DNA of 64,000 nucleotides from Theocolax elegans (lineage: Eukaryota; Arthropoda; Insecta; Hymenoptera; Cerocephalidae). Positions 12,536-25,736 of the stretch are shown here, piece by piece; position 1 is the first letter of the stretch, and every line of letters begins with the position of its first letter. The stretch is from contig CM047425.1 of NCBI GenBank assembly GCA_026168455.1, positions 7,848,001-7,912,000 on the forward strand, read 5' to 3'. The notes under the pieces are model-generated. The model did not search any database and was not told the DNA's origin. It saw only the letters and a program-made list of their open reading frames with translations. A program made the position numbers and the translations under genes.

Positions 12536-12822
12536 CTTTGTGTGCGATGTCGCGGCTGCGTATGATGATGGTGATGATCGGCTGAGGGCTCAGCTGAGCG
12601 CTTCGGCCTACTTGCGTGTTGCTCCAGCTTCCGGCTTCGCCTGACGCTGCGTTGCTGGGCCGCGGCGGCTGCCGCTTGGGCCGGATGGACACAAACCGAG
12701 GAATTCGAATCCTCGGCTGAGGGGCCGCTTATCTCCTCGTAGAGGCACTCGGAGTCTGCGTCCGTCGATGCAGCCCCGCTCCACAGCTGGTTTATTGGCT
12801 TGAAACTGCGGGACTCGGACAT
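12536..12822 (-). CDS. Glut1: Glut1 long-form first coding exon, MSESRSF
   Basis: The ATG at 12822 has A at -3 and an in-frame TAG eight codons before it. There are 95 codons plus AG, then the donor CAAAG|gtaacc. The product starts MSESRSFKPINQLWSGAAST, continues through an acidic segment (ECLYEEISGPSAEDSNSS), an Ala-rich run after VHPAQ, a basic RRSRKLEQHASRPKRS segment and a His run, and joins SQQQHALRPSS through an AG+C serine. There is no recognised domain; it is probably disordered and cytosolic, with many Ser and Arg suited to phosphorylation or 14-3-3 binding (inference). GC-rich DNA continues upstream to about 13060 and probably is 5' UTR and promoter. The long form would have about 309 residues before TM1. 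Confidence 0.75.
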
Positions 12823-15800
12823 CCTTCTGCCGGCGGCGACTGGAGACTACTTCGGGCTGATCGTCTTACACTGATCGTTCGTTCTTTTTCTTCTTGATCC
12901 AGATGTTCCGACTCCCACGGTGAACGGGACAAACAACGCGACGAGGAGGACGTGCAGGAGACGACGGCTCGGCGGGAGACGATTAACGGACTGATGTTGA
13001 TCGACGGAGATTCGAGCTCACCACAATCCTGATCACGTTTATACATCGTCATGGGTACATCACACTTACTCCATCAACAAATGTATTTTTCACCCACGGA
13101 TAATCGAATTCAACGTTGCATCGAACAGGAGTGAAATAATCTAAATATTTTCCTAGCATACTTTTACCGACGAATTACTGCTTCGGTAAATGGAGATATT
13201 CTAATTGCGAAACCTTTTCTTATTAAAAATTTCACCATCATTTGTTCAGTTCTTGATCAAAAATACTCACTACATTTGCTAAATTTTGGCCAGAAATGGG
13301 TAAAATTTCTATCTAGATTAACGCAATATCTTTTGAGTATGCTACAGGAAATTTTATTTCACCCTTATTTATCAATTCATACCAAATGAAAGTAAAAAAT
13401 AAGAAAACTTATAATAATGTGTCTATTATAAATAATGTTAAACTTGCGCAACAAGATAAATAATAAAAAAGGACTAAAGTTTCAGTAGGAACCATCGAAT
13501 ACATAAATAATATATAGTCAATACTATTCTTGAAAATATCTGTAATATTTTATGAAATATAAATATTTCTAAAAGTTTAAATAAAAAACCTATTTCTTAT
13601 ATTAGTAGCAATTAACTCTTTGTAAGAACAATAAAAATATTGTTTTAAATTTTGTTATTATCACTAAAAAAAATTAATTTCAAAATCACTGTGGAAACAA
13701 AAATAGCTGCTTTGGAAATCCGTTCCGAGATCAAAGTACAAAGCCGCAGGAAAAAAATAACATTTTCAAATTGTGAAGCTTAAACACATATTTACCAAAT
13801 GTTCGAATACACTCGTAAACAATTTAGAGCCGTTCGAAAAAAGAGTGATACGCTATAATCAGAGTATAGCGGAATGAACATCAATAAAATAATTTCGAAA
13901 ATAAAAGTAATATCACGTTCACGAGAAGAACAAATCCGATATTCAATTTTGAAGCACAATCACGTCAAAACTTAAAAAAAAATCTACGATACGCGCCTTC
14001 GGTTTGCCAATTTTTGTGCAAACTGCTTTGATCGACCGGGTAGTATAAAAAAAACACTCGCATAGTACTCGTAAGAGACGCACGAAAAAAAAAGAGACGC
14101 AACGAGCTTTTGTCGCGAAATTGGTCACGAGAGTTTTTTCACCTCTCCAGCTATTTTCCTTGCTAAGGGGAGGTGAAACGAGTGTTCGATCAATGTGCAA
14201 TCGTAGTGAGCGAAAAATCGCCGAAAAAAGAGGGAAAGAGGGAGAGAGAGAGGGGTTTGAATCCTATATAGGTACGCATCGATGTTTTACAACGTACGGG
14301 TCAAGCAAAAACAAGGAGAGAGAACGAATCTACCCCCATGCAACGTTAAGAGAGAAACGTGGGGGCTGTTAACCTCGATTTCAAAAAGGAGGGGATGTAA
14401 ACGATTTTGAGTAATTTCTTAGGCCTCCGATGGGAAAACTATGTTAGTACATCTAAATGTCACCTATGTACCATTTTTATTTCCCACGTGTCCAGCAATT
14501 TTGTACGTCTATGTTCGTAACCGTTTACGACTTTAATTAGATATAATATATTTGATCGTAATTCAAGGATAAAACTTTTCTCTTTTATTTTTTTTTTTGT
14601 AAAACTACAATTAAATTTTGATTAATCGACGAGTCGTAATTAAAGTACTTTGTTTAATTTTATACACTTTTACCGTAATTTGAAATGGTAATTAAACATT
14701 GTATTTTGTAATTTGTTTTTACAGAATTACCCGAAGTAAGACACCGAATTAATGTGGGATAGCGGTATTAATGCTAATATGAATTTTTTCATCGTACAGC
14801 TTGATGAATAATAGAATAAATAAAAAAATTGTTCTCTTACACGTGGTAAAATTCTATTTTTATATTATAATTTACACGTTTATAAATTTGTTGCTTAATA
14901 ATGCATAATCTTTTTTATATAATTCTTATTCAATATACTAAAAGTATGTCCACTCTTATAAATATTACAATCGTTTTAATTAATTATACCTCATTTTAAA
15001 GATGTACATATTTAGATTGTTAATTAACATATTTGTGCAATTATTTTCAACTTTTTTTCTTTTCATCTGTCTCTCGTTTTGCACTGCAAATGCATAATTA
15101 CATAATCAATTTATATTAAATTTAAAGTGAAAAATTAAAATACATTATGTATTAATAACTTGAAGAAAATATTTTTAATATTTTTTTAAATTAACTAATT
15201 ATTGAATAGCAAGATAACAAATGTGAGATACTTAAATTAAGTGTATAATAGTGAAGAGCGTGGGTTTAATGAAATCAGTTAAATTTGATAAATTTTTTAA
15301 AATCTATGAATGGAATTATTCAAAATATAAAGACCAATTAAACACGCGTTTAAAAATTAATAAAATTGTCCGGTCAATAAACATAAGTTAATTTCCGCCT
15401 ATATCATTTGACACAACCAATTTTAAATTCAAGCTAAATATATAATGACGTAAACATCAACTATTATTGAATCGAAATATAGAAACGCAATTCACTGTAT
15501 GAAATGTATATAGTGAACAATCAGGTAAAAATAAATCGATCGCGCATATCCGCAATCAGAAATCGAGAAATTTCGCAGTAGGGATGCAGATTGAACGGGT
15601 TTACAGAACGTATATAGCGAACAGATTGAAAATCAAAACGCGTATGTGATTATACGAGGAAAGCCTAATCAATATCCAATAAACAATTAAACAGTCGTAT
15701 CAAATGTTCCGTAAATAATGACATATCGCTCGATGGCCGCAAGAAATTATGACTCTATTACCAAAATCGCGGTGATTTCAAAAGTGCGCGCGCGCTCTTT

Positions 15801-17982
15801 CGGATTTTGCGCGCGCGGTATCATCGTATATAATACTAGCGGTGGGTGTGGATCGATCGGCCGCGCGAGCTCGAAAACGACAGCGTGCGGAGTAACGTTT
15901 ATATATCTATATATCTTTATATGTGGCAACATATATATCCGTATATGTATATGTATATATATATATGTACACACACACACGCACACAGACTCGGTTCGGG
16001 CAACAGCGGGAAAACGAGCGAGCACCCTGTGCTGCTATATATCCGGGGGAGGCTCGATGGAGCCGAAGCCGTAAAATCAGGCGTTGCCCCTGCGTGCTTC
16101 TGCGCTTCTTTGAATTGTGTAATCGATAAGTGTGCAATGTCTTTCTCTTCTTCTCGCATACTACACCAACTTTCTTATTATTCCCATATACATATATATT
16201 GTATCTCTCGTGTTATATGCGTAAGCGGTTATCGAATGGAAAAGATCTCATCGCGTTCTCAAACCGATTGATAATGTAGAGACTGATGAATAATTGGATG
16301 TGTATACTATACCAGTGATTCGTAAATTAAAAGAACAGAATCTATAGAAAAATCTTGACCTGAATCACGGTTATTAACGTAATAAGGTCAAAAACTGAGT
16401 TTTATTAAGAATTTTATACTTAAAATATAAAATCCTAGTATAAACAATTTTTCCGAAGATATTTTAAGGTTTAATAATACATAGTTTAATGTTTTACTGC
16501 GTATATATATATATTCTGATATAAAAGTCTTTTCACAATGAATTTTTATTTAAAAATATTTTTTGCCACATTATAACAAAGAAGTTTAATTAAAATTATG
16601 CCTCCGAATCTTTATCATTTATATTAGTTAATACTCTTGGTGTTTATAAGTCACTTTATTTACAGTCGTTCTATCAAAGCTTTTATTAGTGATACAAGTA
16701 AAAAGCGATACAAAGAAGTAATAAAAGAAAAAAAAAAGCCTAGAAACAAACTTGGCGTATTAAACCAGAAATTAAGGTAAACTTTTCTCATAAAATGTTC
16801 CAACTTGCGAGTGTACAATGAAACTCGCGCAAATTTTCCAATATTAGGATGGTAAAATTTTTCTATATAACGCAAAGAATGAAAATAAAATATATATGTA
16901 TTATATATATATATATATATCTTATTACATAAATTTAATTGATTTTATACACTTATAGATGTAATTCAAATAATCTTAACAAATGATAAATATCGAATAA
17001 ATTAAAATTAATTCATTAATTATCGTGTATAAACGGACAACATGAAATAATTTGGTTACTTTACCACTTAATCAATATTGACTAAGTTCTCGAAGCAGTC
17101 TTACTATATCTGGATTCTGCACGCGAAATATTTTATCATCGTATTTATTTATAGTGTAATGAAAATTAATGATCGCAGCATTGTATTATTAAATTGCAAA
17201 TAACCACAAAAATCGTAAGTGTTATGCTTACAATAAAACTTTCAATTAAAACGTTACAATTCAATAATTGCGATGAAAAAGAAAAATATAATTACTGGTA
17301 TGGAATCTTCGTTAAAAAAGCATTTTTAATATTCCGTTTACGAAAAAAATGCAGGAAAAACTCATTTCTATAGAGAGATAAAAATATACCGTATACACAC
17401 CCGCAGATATGTATGTATATATATGATATAAAAAAAAAAGAAAAAGCGCTATAAAATGAAAATTCTCTTTGCGAATACCAAAATCGGAAGTCCGAGTCAA
17501 CAGTTTCTCCTCATTATACGCATGGAGGTATGCACATACATATCATCTACCAAAGTGCGATAGGGTAGTATAACGCGTACCCACGAAATAGCAAACCGCG
17601 CGATATAGTAAAACTAGGTTTGCGGAGCCCTTCCGCGAAAAGGCAAACCACCCGCGATGCGGGTCGCACTCGGTTAAAATAAAAAAGAAGAAATAGCTGG
17701 GGTAGGTAAAAAAAAAAGAGAAGAAGGAAAACAAGAACACCGCAAGCGATTCATGCAAACTCGTCGTTTGCTCGGCAAATAAACCAGTTAGGGACGATCG
17801 GGAGTGCAGCCGTGCCCTCTAACGACGGTAGCCCCGACGAAAAGAAAAGACGAGCCAGAGAATTCTAACGATCGCGTACTTACAAGGAGAGGAAAAAAAT
17901 AAAAGGAAGAAAAATTCATGTCGCGCAGCTGCTGCTGTGAAAATGCTAATGTAGAAAGGGCCCGCATCGAGTTTCGCGTGAG

Positions 17983-18014
<32 letters not shown>

Positions 18015-19597
18015 CATATACACGTATAATACGTGAGCTACTATACAGTTCGGCTTCTCGTTTCTCTGTCCGGTCGTGCGGCCCGACGAAATGAGAATTC
18101 TTAAATATGGATTAGCTGCGCACACCGGCACCACTCTCTGTCAAGTTCTTTTCTCTTGTGTTTAAACTTCATCTCTAGTGACGAAAATGGCAGAGTTTTT
18201 TTTATGCGAGGCTAATTTTACTTAACCTTTCAACTTCTTTTTATTTTCTTCCTTTTCGACCTTTTTTTTCTCTTCGTCTTGTTTGAATTTTCCTTACCTC
18301 GGCTCTACCTTTACTTTAACGCTCCTTTTAATTGATCGAGTAAAATATTCATCAACTTGTACAAAAAAGAACCATTGCTTGTTTAGAAAAGTTCAAAACG
18401 AATCGTTAACTTTTCCTTTTTTTTTCACTTTTTGTCAACATTCTTTAAGATAATATTTAACTAACTGAATATATTTTACGTGTTAATTCGTTTTTATAAT
18501 TACAAACTTTCCTGTATAGCGGAATTAAATGATCATCCGACCTAAGTGCAGAAACCTATCAATTCGATACAAATGAATAGCTTTGTATAAAAAAAATATA
18601 ATCTATTCAATTCGCAAACTAAAATTATAATTTGTAAGCGAAATAACTAATTGATTAAATCCATTAAGCTTCAAAGATTATAGTTATTCGCAAAGAAAAT
18701 TATAATATTTATCATAAAAATTATATGTTATATACAGTTTAACTTAATTATCTTAATAGGAAATAAATATAGAGTAGAAGTAAGGGCGTAGCATTAAGGT
18801 AGATCAATTTTCTTTTTCAAGGGCTTTTTTCCAATATTCAAGGTTCCTCGTACTTTTAAAATAATAATAATAATAATAAACATATACCTGTGTAAATAAA
18901 AATAAATCAAACTAATGTATAAATAAAATAAAAATAGATGACTCATCCATTCCTTTAGAATATCGCACACTTGTACATTTTCAATCTTAAATATCGTGCA
19001 CTCAAACGCATTACGAGATTGACTCTCTCTCTTTTATACGAAAAACTGCGATATTTTAGTTCACTGACCGTCTCGCGAAAAATTTTATGTGTATCGACAA
19101 AATATTTGAGGAAACTGATTTAGTAAATCAGAATAATATTATCTTACTTTAAATTTAAAGTATTGTTTATTGTTAGTTTAATTAAATATATGGGTATATC
19201 TCAGGAACTTTTTATTTATGCAATGCGACAAAGACGTACACTTCACATGGGTCTCAAATTATAGCTCCAAGTAAACAGAAAACGCGTTTATATTTTTACA
19301 ATCGCTGATTGATAATAAATCATTTCTTCGTCGATAAAATATGCTGTTTAAATTGTATAGATACTCTGGTTGTTCAAAGTTATAATTTGAGAGCGAGCCA
19401 AAGTGCATCAGAAAGACGAGTAATAGACTTCTAAAGATGGTATATATATGCCCTTATCTCGCAAAAGTTAAATGTTCTTCGGGTATGCCCGTATATATTT
19501 AAATATATACATGTACTTTATAATTAAAGAAATAGTGAAAAGATATCGCAGTTATCGTTTAAAAGATAATCAAGGTATAATAGGAAAAGTGTCTTAC
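12823..19597 (-). other. 5' flank of the long form and intron
   Basis: GC-rich DNA to about 13060 is the likely 5' UTR and promoter of the MSESRSF form. Further upstream it is AT-rich, with GC-rich islands at about 13980-14370, 15730-16080 and 17540-18130. The last holds a weak first-exon candidate. No other coding sequence was seen. Confidence 0.6.
17884..17967 (-). CDS. Candidate alternative first exon of Glut1, MRALSTLAF / MNFSSF
   Basis: On the minus strand an ATG at 17967 opens 28 codons (MRALSTLAFSQQQLRDMNFS then SFYFFPLL) ending on a codon boundary at CTCCTT|gtaagtacg, a strong donor. A second in-frame ATG at 17919 has the better context. Phase 0 fits the exons at 1259-1348 and 363-458. 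The exon lies within a GC-rich island (about 17540-18130) in the long intron. The Phe-rich end would be unusual, and the same DNA could simply be a non-coding 5' exon. I regard it as a weak candidate. Confidence 0.25.
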
Positions 19598-19630
19598 CTT
19601 AAAATGTTCTACAAATTTTCTAAAACCCAT
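19598..19630 (-). CDS. Glut1: Glut1 short-form first coding exon, MGFRKFVEHFK
   Basis: The minus strand has the ATG in strong context (ACAATGG), eleven codons M-G-F-R-K-F-V-E-H-F-K, then the consensus donor TTTAAG|gtaagac. In the 90 bases upstream the same frame holds two TAG codons and no other ATG. The exon ends in phase 0. It can join 363-458 to give MGFRKFVEHFK followed by GLTFFLSY, the short N-terminus expected for a conventional GLUT1, or join 1259-1348 to add one coiled-coil segment. The basic/amphipathic peptide before TM1 follows the positive-inside rule. Gly2 after Met could be an N-myristoylation position, although the rest of the motif (no Ser at position 6) is not typical. A CT/GC-rich stretch at 19640-19920 just upstream is the likely promoter and 5' UTR. 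Confidence 0.75.
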
Positions 19631-20895
19631 TGTGACCGACGATGACGAGACACTTCCCCCAAGGTGGGTCTTGGTATCTTCCCTCTTCCGGTTGCACCCT
19701 CTCTTCTCCTATCTCTAACGTTCTTTCCTCCTGGTGTATAAAAAAATTAAGGCAAACCGGAGAAGTGGATCGACTCGTTGTAGACTGGGCTACTCGAGGA
19801 TCAGCACAATTTCCGACGGTCGAAGAAGAAGCTGCTTCTTTCCTGCATCCGGGCTTCCTTTTCTTTTCGCCTCCCTTCGTCTCTTTCTTCCCTATCTCTC
19901 TAAGCTGAAGTCACTTCCTGCTCCTGAAAAGTTAACGAGAAAATGCCCGTTAAGAACATAGCAAAGTGCCAATTCGTAGATGCTTCTTTTTTTCTTTAAC
20001 TTTGTTTACGCATTAAAGCAATAGTGATAGATTAAACTTTATTTTACACTGTACGTTAATTTATTTATATAATATTCATTCGATAATATATACACACACA
20101 TATATATATGCACATCTTCATTTTTTACGTTACATGTTACCAATTTATATTTAATTGTCTAAACAATTTTATACTCTGAATTAAAGATATTTTACGATCA
20201 AATATTTTCCAATATTAATTGACGTTGAAAAATCAAACAGTGTAAATGATATTTTAATAATGTTAATAAAAAAATAATCAATATAATGGAAAACTAAAAT
20301 TTATATTTTTTTACGATATTTCCTCCACTATAAAAAAAATTCTTTTTTTACCTCTCGGTCTTAAAATTCAACGTCACAATGTAAAAATAATAAAAGGAAA
20401 ATCTTGAGTAAAAAATGTATCTAAGAAAAAGTATTTTTTTAAAAATTGTGCAAGAGATAGACAAATATAAATAAATATTTGTGTGCGCGAGAATTCCGAG
20501 TTTATAGTTGCAGTTAAATGAAAAATATTTAATATCTAAAAGATCGTTACGTCTATTACATTTAAAATGTGTACCATCGCGAACGTACGTAATAAAAATT
20601 TACGTCGCTTTAAAGTCACGAGCGTAACTATAGAGAGAACCAAAAATAGAAGAAATGGAACTCAATACGAATAGTAAAATTAACAAATTTCTAAAACGAC
20701 TAGAGAAGTAAAAGAAGAAAAAATTATAGGTATACGTACGTCGGTTTAACGATTCGTTCTGCGGGGTAAGCGCGAAACTGCTAAACGAAAAAGTCTCGCG
20801 TTTACGAGGAGGGTATACGACAACGCGGACACGGATTGTTCCCCAAGGTACACAAAGGCCAAAGCCGTGCATAGTAGAGAAAACGAGAGAGAGAG

Positions 20896-20900
<5 letters not shown>

Positions 20901-20936
<36 letters not shown>
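20901..20936. repeat. (GA)n microsatellite
   Basis: An uninterrupted GA repeat of 18 units in the GC-rich island at 20750-21120. It could bind GAGA-type factors. Confidence 0.85.
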
Positions 20937-20938
<2 letters not shown>

Positions 20939-22776
20939 ACTGCGGCCGCGAGATTCTCGACGCTTCCGTGAACTCCTCCGTATAAAGGCAATTACGGTCG
21001 CGACTACCTAAAGCCTTTGGAAAAGCCTTTGGCCGCAAGGATAACTCGAGACCCGGGCTATTAAATATCCCGCGGAAGTATGCGGACTGCTGCCGCGCGT
21101 CGTGTTGAGCTTGCTCTACGAAAATTTCCATAAACAGGGGCTAAGAGAAAGTGGGAATTATTGCATTTTCGATTGCTTTTACGCTGCGTACGGATTTCTC
21201 ATGTTGATCATTCAATTTTCCCGATTAATTTTCTCTCTATATCAACGTACTTAAAATATTTGAAAACGTTACACAATTTACATATACATCTATAACAGAC
21301 GAAACTGAAGTAATAACTATAGTTTAAAACAATCAACTTTCTTCGACGATATTTCTATTTCTCGTATATATAAGAATAATCTTAATTTATACCCTTGTTC
21401 TTTCGTACATGTACGAATACATTTATTTTATACATCTATATCATTATGACAGGAGAACAAATACCATGTCTTTACTAATTATGTATCTTTATATTTAAAT
21501 TGTGTACTGCACGTGTATGCAAATCAAGGAGGTATAATGTATACGGCTACGTATTTATTGGACAAGATAAATTAAATTTCTTTCAAATATTATTCATCGC
21601 TAAATGCAAATGACAGTATGTAATTTCGTACGTATTTCTTTACACGCAATTCAATTTTCAGGAAGTTCCACAAGAGAGTTTATTAGCCGACGCTCTCTTA
21701 TGTATATATATACGTACACCAAGATTAGGTTGGAACTGCAACTATGACCGTAAAGCGCAGCAGTGCTCGCATCCCTTTTGCACTCTACCGCATACTGGAC
21801 AGTACGAAGATGCAGTATCGGGCTCTACGCACTACTCTGCTTTATGTTACCCAAATTATTTCAAGTTACATCTGTAATTTCTAAATTACTAATTACTCAC
21901 ATTTTTCACGTACTCTAAGTTTTCATTCATCCATTAAACTACATTTTTAACACATAAAATATTTGGCATCTTTAAATATTCTTTCTTTTTTTTAACTCTA
22001 AAATTATAATTATAATAATAAGTATATTATATTAATTAAAATCACACGAAACGAAAAAATTTATTTAAACAATACATTTTAAGAAAATATTTATTACTTC
22101 TTTATACTGTTATACGTGTATGTATATAACTGTAAAACTATTTTACAATATTTGTACAAGAATGTAAATACTAGTAGTAAAAAAGTGTATATATATGTAT
22201 ACGTGTGTGTGTGTGTGTGTTCAATAGTTTAATTTAAGAACATACACGAGTAAAAAATAATCTTTATTTAAAATGGAATTTAGTGTCAAGGTCGATAATA
22301 TGTGCACAACTTTTTTTTTCAGTTTTCGTATACAACTTTTATGTATATACACATATGTATTTTACCTGGTACATACAGCGCATTAAATATTTATAAAAAA
22401 ATTTAATAGTGTATATAATAAATAAATAGGTAATTGATTTTCACGACAGGTTAGTAAAACTGTCTTTAAACCGATGGTAATCTTTACAATTTCGCTCTCA
22501 TAGTCAGTAATGTGTGTGTGTATTAATAATGTATATGATAATTATAAAAAAACTGCTTGGATAAATATAGATAAAATAACTTTTATTTTTATACATGTTC
22601 AATCAAATATCATCCATTGATCATTGATTGTTGAAAAATTACAACGATCTATCATTAAACGCGCTTATAGACAAAAAAAACGAAGAAAATTTAATAATAT
22701 ATTAACCTCTTTTTTAAGTGCAATATAATTCGGTCAAGAGAAGGAAAAAAAAATCGTGTAACCTATAACAATGTAT

Positions 22777-22837
22777 GTTCGCTTGCTGACATGCAGTGCT
22801 GCTGCAGCCAGCTAAAATTTACATAAAGCGAGCGAAC
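22777..22837. repeat. Compact nested hairpin
   Basis: The outer arms GTTCGCTTGCT and AGCGAGCGAAC pair over 11 bases with one G-T type mismatch. The inner TGCAG/CTGCA pair encloses TGCTG. It is 61 bases long, about precursor-microRNA size, but the stem is short. Confidence 0.4.
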
Positions 22838-25190
22838 TTGGGAAATGACGAAGAAAACAATCAATGCCGCGCTCGCCCTGCAAACTCTCTCTGTCTCTCT
22901 CTTTCTCTATCCCTCTTCGTGATCCCGTAAAAAGACAAGCGGTTCGACTAATGCAAGAAACTATGGTTTTTGCGTGTGTACATAGTCCACAATTGCGCCG
23001 ATGTTTTTATTAATTAACATAAGACATTTATTGAACATTAATTGATTATAACGTTTCTTCCCATTAATCAACCTCATTTGCAATAAATCCTTATATAATA
23101 TATTCACTGGTTTAAAGATTTAAAAGTTGAAAATTTTTAAGTAATAATAATTTATTTGGAATTTATGTTTAATGTTTTATCTTAAATACCAATAAATATT
23201 TCTATTTAATATATTGTTGCCAACAGCTTAAGTTTAATCCTATATATAATTGAACGCATTATTTTCTACGATGATTAAAAGAAAAGGTGATAATGGTAGA
23301 TTATTTGAGTTGTCGGATAGTTACAATTTCCCAGGTACCAGAAAAAAAAGGGAGAAAAAATTTTACACATTGCAGAAGAATGACAGAGACGTTAAGACCA
23401 GCAGCACCCAGCTACCCATTACAGCGGAAACGAAAAAGTTAAGCGATCGTATTATAGCGCAAGTACCTCGTGCATACACATCGCAGTAGGTGCATTAAGT
23501 ATCGCACAATATCTCGTCGGCTGCGAATCGATATATACGTCGAGGTACACCCACATATCCACACGGACACACAGACGGGTAGAGTATAAGGTTAGCTAAG
23601 CGAGGACGGGGAGAACCAAGTAGAAGTAGCGAGGGCGCCGCTGTTGAAACGGACAATTAGCCGGTTGCGCGCGCGCTTTCGCGGACTCCACCCGAACGGA
23701 CGTGTTTGGAAAGAGACACTTGTGAATGCGAAATTCCACCTGGAATTCCTTTCACGTGCGTGTAGATACGCCCCGATAGGAAGGCGCAGAATGAATCTAG
23801 CGCGACCCGTGAAATCCCGATCGAAATCTATCGATCGATCACCCGCGCAACCAAGAATTGAGACTGCTTTTCCTATATATACGACCTCGGATCAACTCTG
23901 CCTGGAAACCATTATTATTCTATCCTCTGTGTTACGTACTGGATCTCTGTACGCTGGTATGGGTTCGTTTTTTTTAACAGCTTGCCTTCGGGCTAGTTTT
24001 CCTACCCGCAAACTTGACTAACGGGCTACCTTGCATTTTCTTGCGAATTTCGCAACTTTTTTTTTCAATATACCTATACCTACATATAAACCGTTCAATA
24101 GGGTACAGAAGTATACGATTTCATGTGGAACATTTTAAAATAATACCTTTTATACGTATAATATACCAACGTTACCAATTTCGACATCGATTCCGCAAAA
24201 GTTAATTTGATCTGATTTGTTTTAAGCATATTTATTAGTTAAAATAAATAATGTCGCATTAGCATTTTCATACGCAAACACACGCATACATACACATTTG
24301 TACAATTTTAAACACGAGTGGCTACTTTCAAAATTGTTTTGACGAAAATTTTATGATTATGGTAATATTCAAGCGGGACATTAAAGTCTACATCGACTCG
24401 AGTATTTGAATAAGATTGCTATTACACATGTTAAACTTATTAAAGTTCAAAATTAGCAAATACATATACACCAATGTTTACATCGTATAATACAAATACA
24501 AATTTAACTTTAATGTACTTCATTTGAGTAGTAAAATATTTACAAATTCCTAAATGTAATTTGCAACCTAGGACAGTGTCCAACATTAATCAATGATTAT
24601 TATAAAAAGTACGTTTATAAATAGCTCGATACTTATCACATAATTCAAACAACTTAAAAAATCTCATTCCGTACAGCCGGCATTCACATACATATATACA
24701 TGTATATACTTATATATCTCGGTTTTAATCTTACCGCATTATTGACTTACGTAATTCAAAGAACACGTGCTTTAAAATTAGTTGCACGATGCTTTCCTGC
24801 GGTAATACGTCCAGCAAAGCAATTACATATTGATTTTAGGAATCAACATTTTTCATAGATATATATACGTACGTTGTAACGAAAAGCTGTACGTAGCTTG
24901 ACAATTAGTTAATAATCTAATGTATCGCGTTAGAATTATCTTTTGACAGAGATAAGGAATCTCCTCGTAATATTTCAATATAAAAATAAATTATTTACAG
25001 TTTAACGTAATGAACTACTAATTTTTTAATAGATTGTGTCCTATCAGTAATTTTTGAATAGATAAAAACTATATAAATTGTGCTTGCTAACTATCAAACA
25101 GGTGTGGTATACAGGTATTTAATCGTAAATAGCACAAAGGTGATTCAAATTAACTTGTACCAATCGAAACTGATAGATTTGAAGCGCTAT

Positions 25191-25212
25191 GGGGGAGGGG
25201 GGGAAGGGGGGG
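25191..25212 (+). repeat. G-run (G5-A-G7-AA-G7)
   Basis: Three long G tracts in 22 bases on the plus strand. They could form a G-quadruplex; on the Glut1 transcript strand this is a C-run. Confidence 0.6.
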
Positions 25213-25708
25213 TATATAACAAGTTTCGAGTAAAAATACAAAGTTACTTCTACCTGATATAGGTATGTACATTGGTGGATGAAGATGAATTTGCATTCAT
25301 CCAGGAGAGCTCAGACGGATACTCGAGCAAGAAACGCGCCGTAAACTGCCGGCGCACACATTCACGCAGCGCGCGTATAAGAAAATCGTATACGCTTCAA
25401 CATTCAGGTGAAGTAAGGAAGGAGCGAAGGAGGAAGAGGAGAGGGAGAAACTCTACATAGCTGTAAACGAAGTGTCCCCTATTCTAATCAGATTATAGCG
25501 CCGCTCCGGATCCTCGAAATGTCTCTCGATGAAATTGCAACTCAAGAGATAGTGCGCCAATATCCTCTGGATCTTTGAATCGATTTCGATATACATAGAG
25601 AGAGAGAGAGAGAGGGAGGGAGGGAGAATGCGATATATCCCACTTCGTTTTTATCCATCTTTCTTAAACTATATTGGAATTCCTATATATATATACACGC
25701 ACTCGTGG

Positions 25709-25736
25709 TATATACATCTATATATAGATGTATATA
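25709..25736. repeat. 28-bp perfect palindrome
   Basis: TATATACATCTATA and its exact reverse complement meet without a spacer inside an AT microsatellite-like stretch. It is probably a by-product of low complexity. Confidence 0.6.

Noticed and set aside
12792..13052. Minus-strand 86-codon frame upstream of the MSESRSF exon
   Set aside because: It is out of frame with the coding exon and overlaps its probable 5' UTR; the composition only reflects GC-rich DNA.
23250..23489. Plus-strand 79-codon frame rich in Lys/Arg
   Set aside because: No domain, no start or splice context, and it lies in the Glut1 intron next to a GC-rich island.
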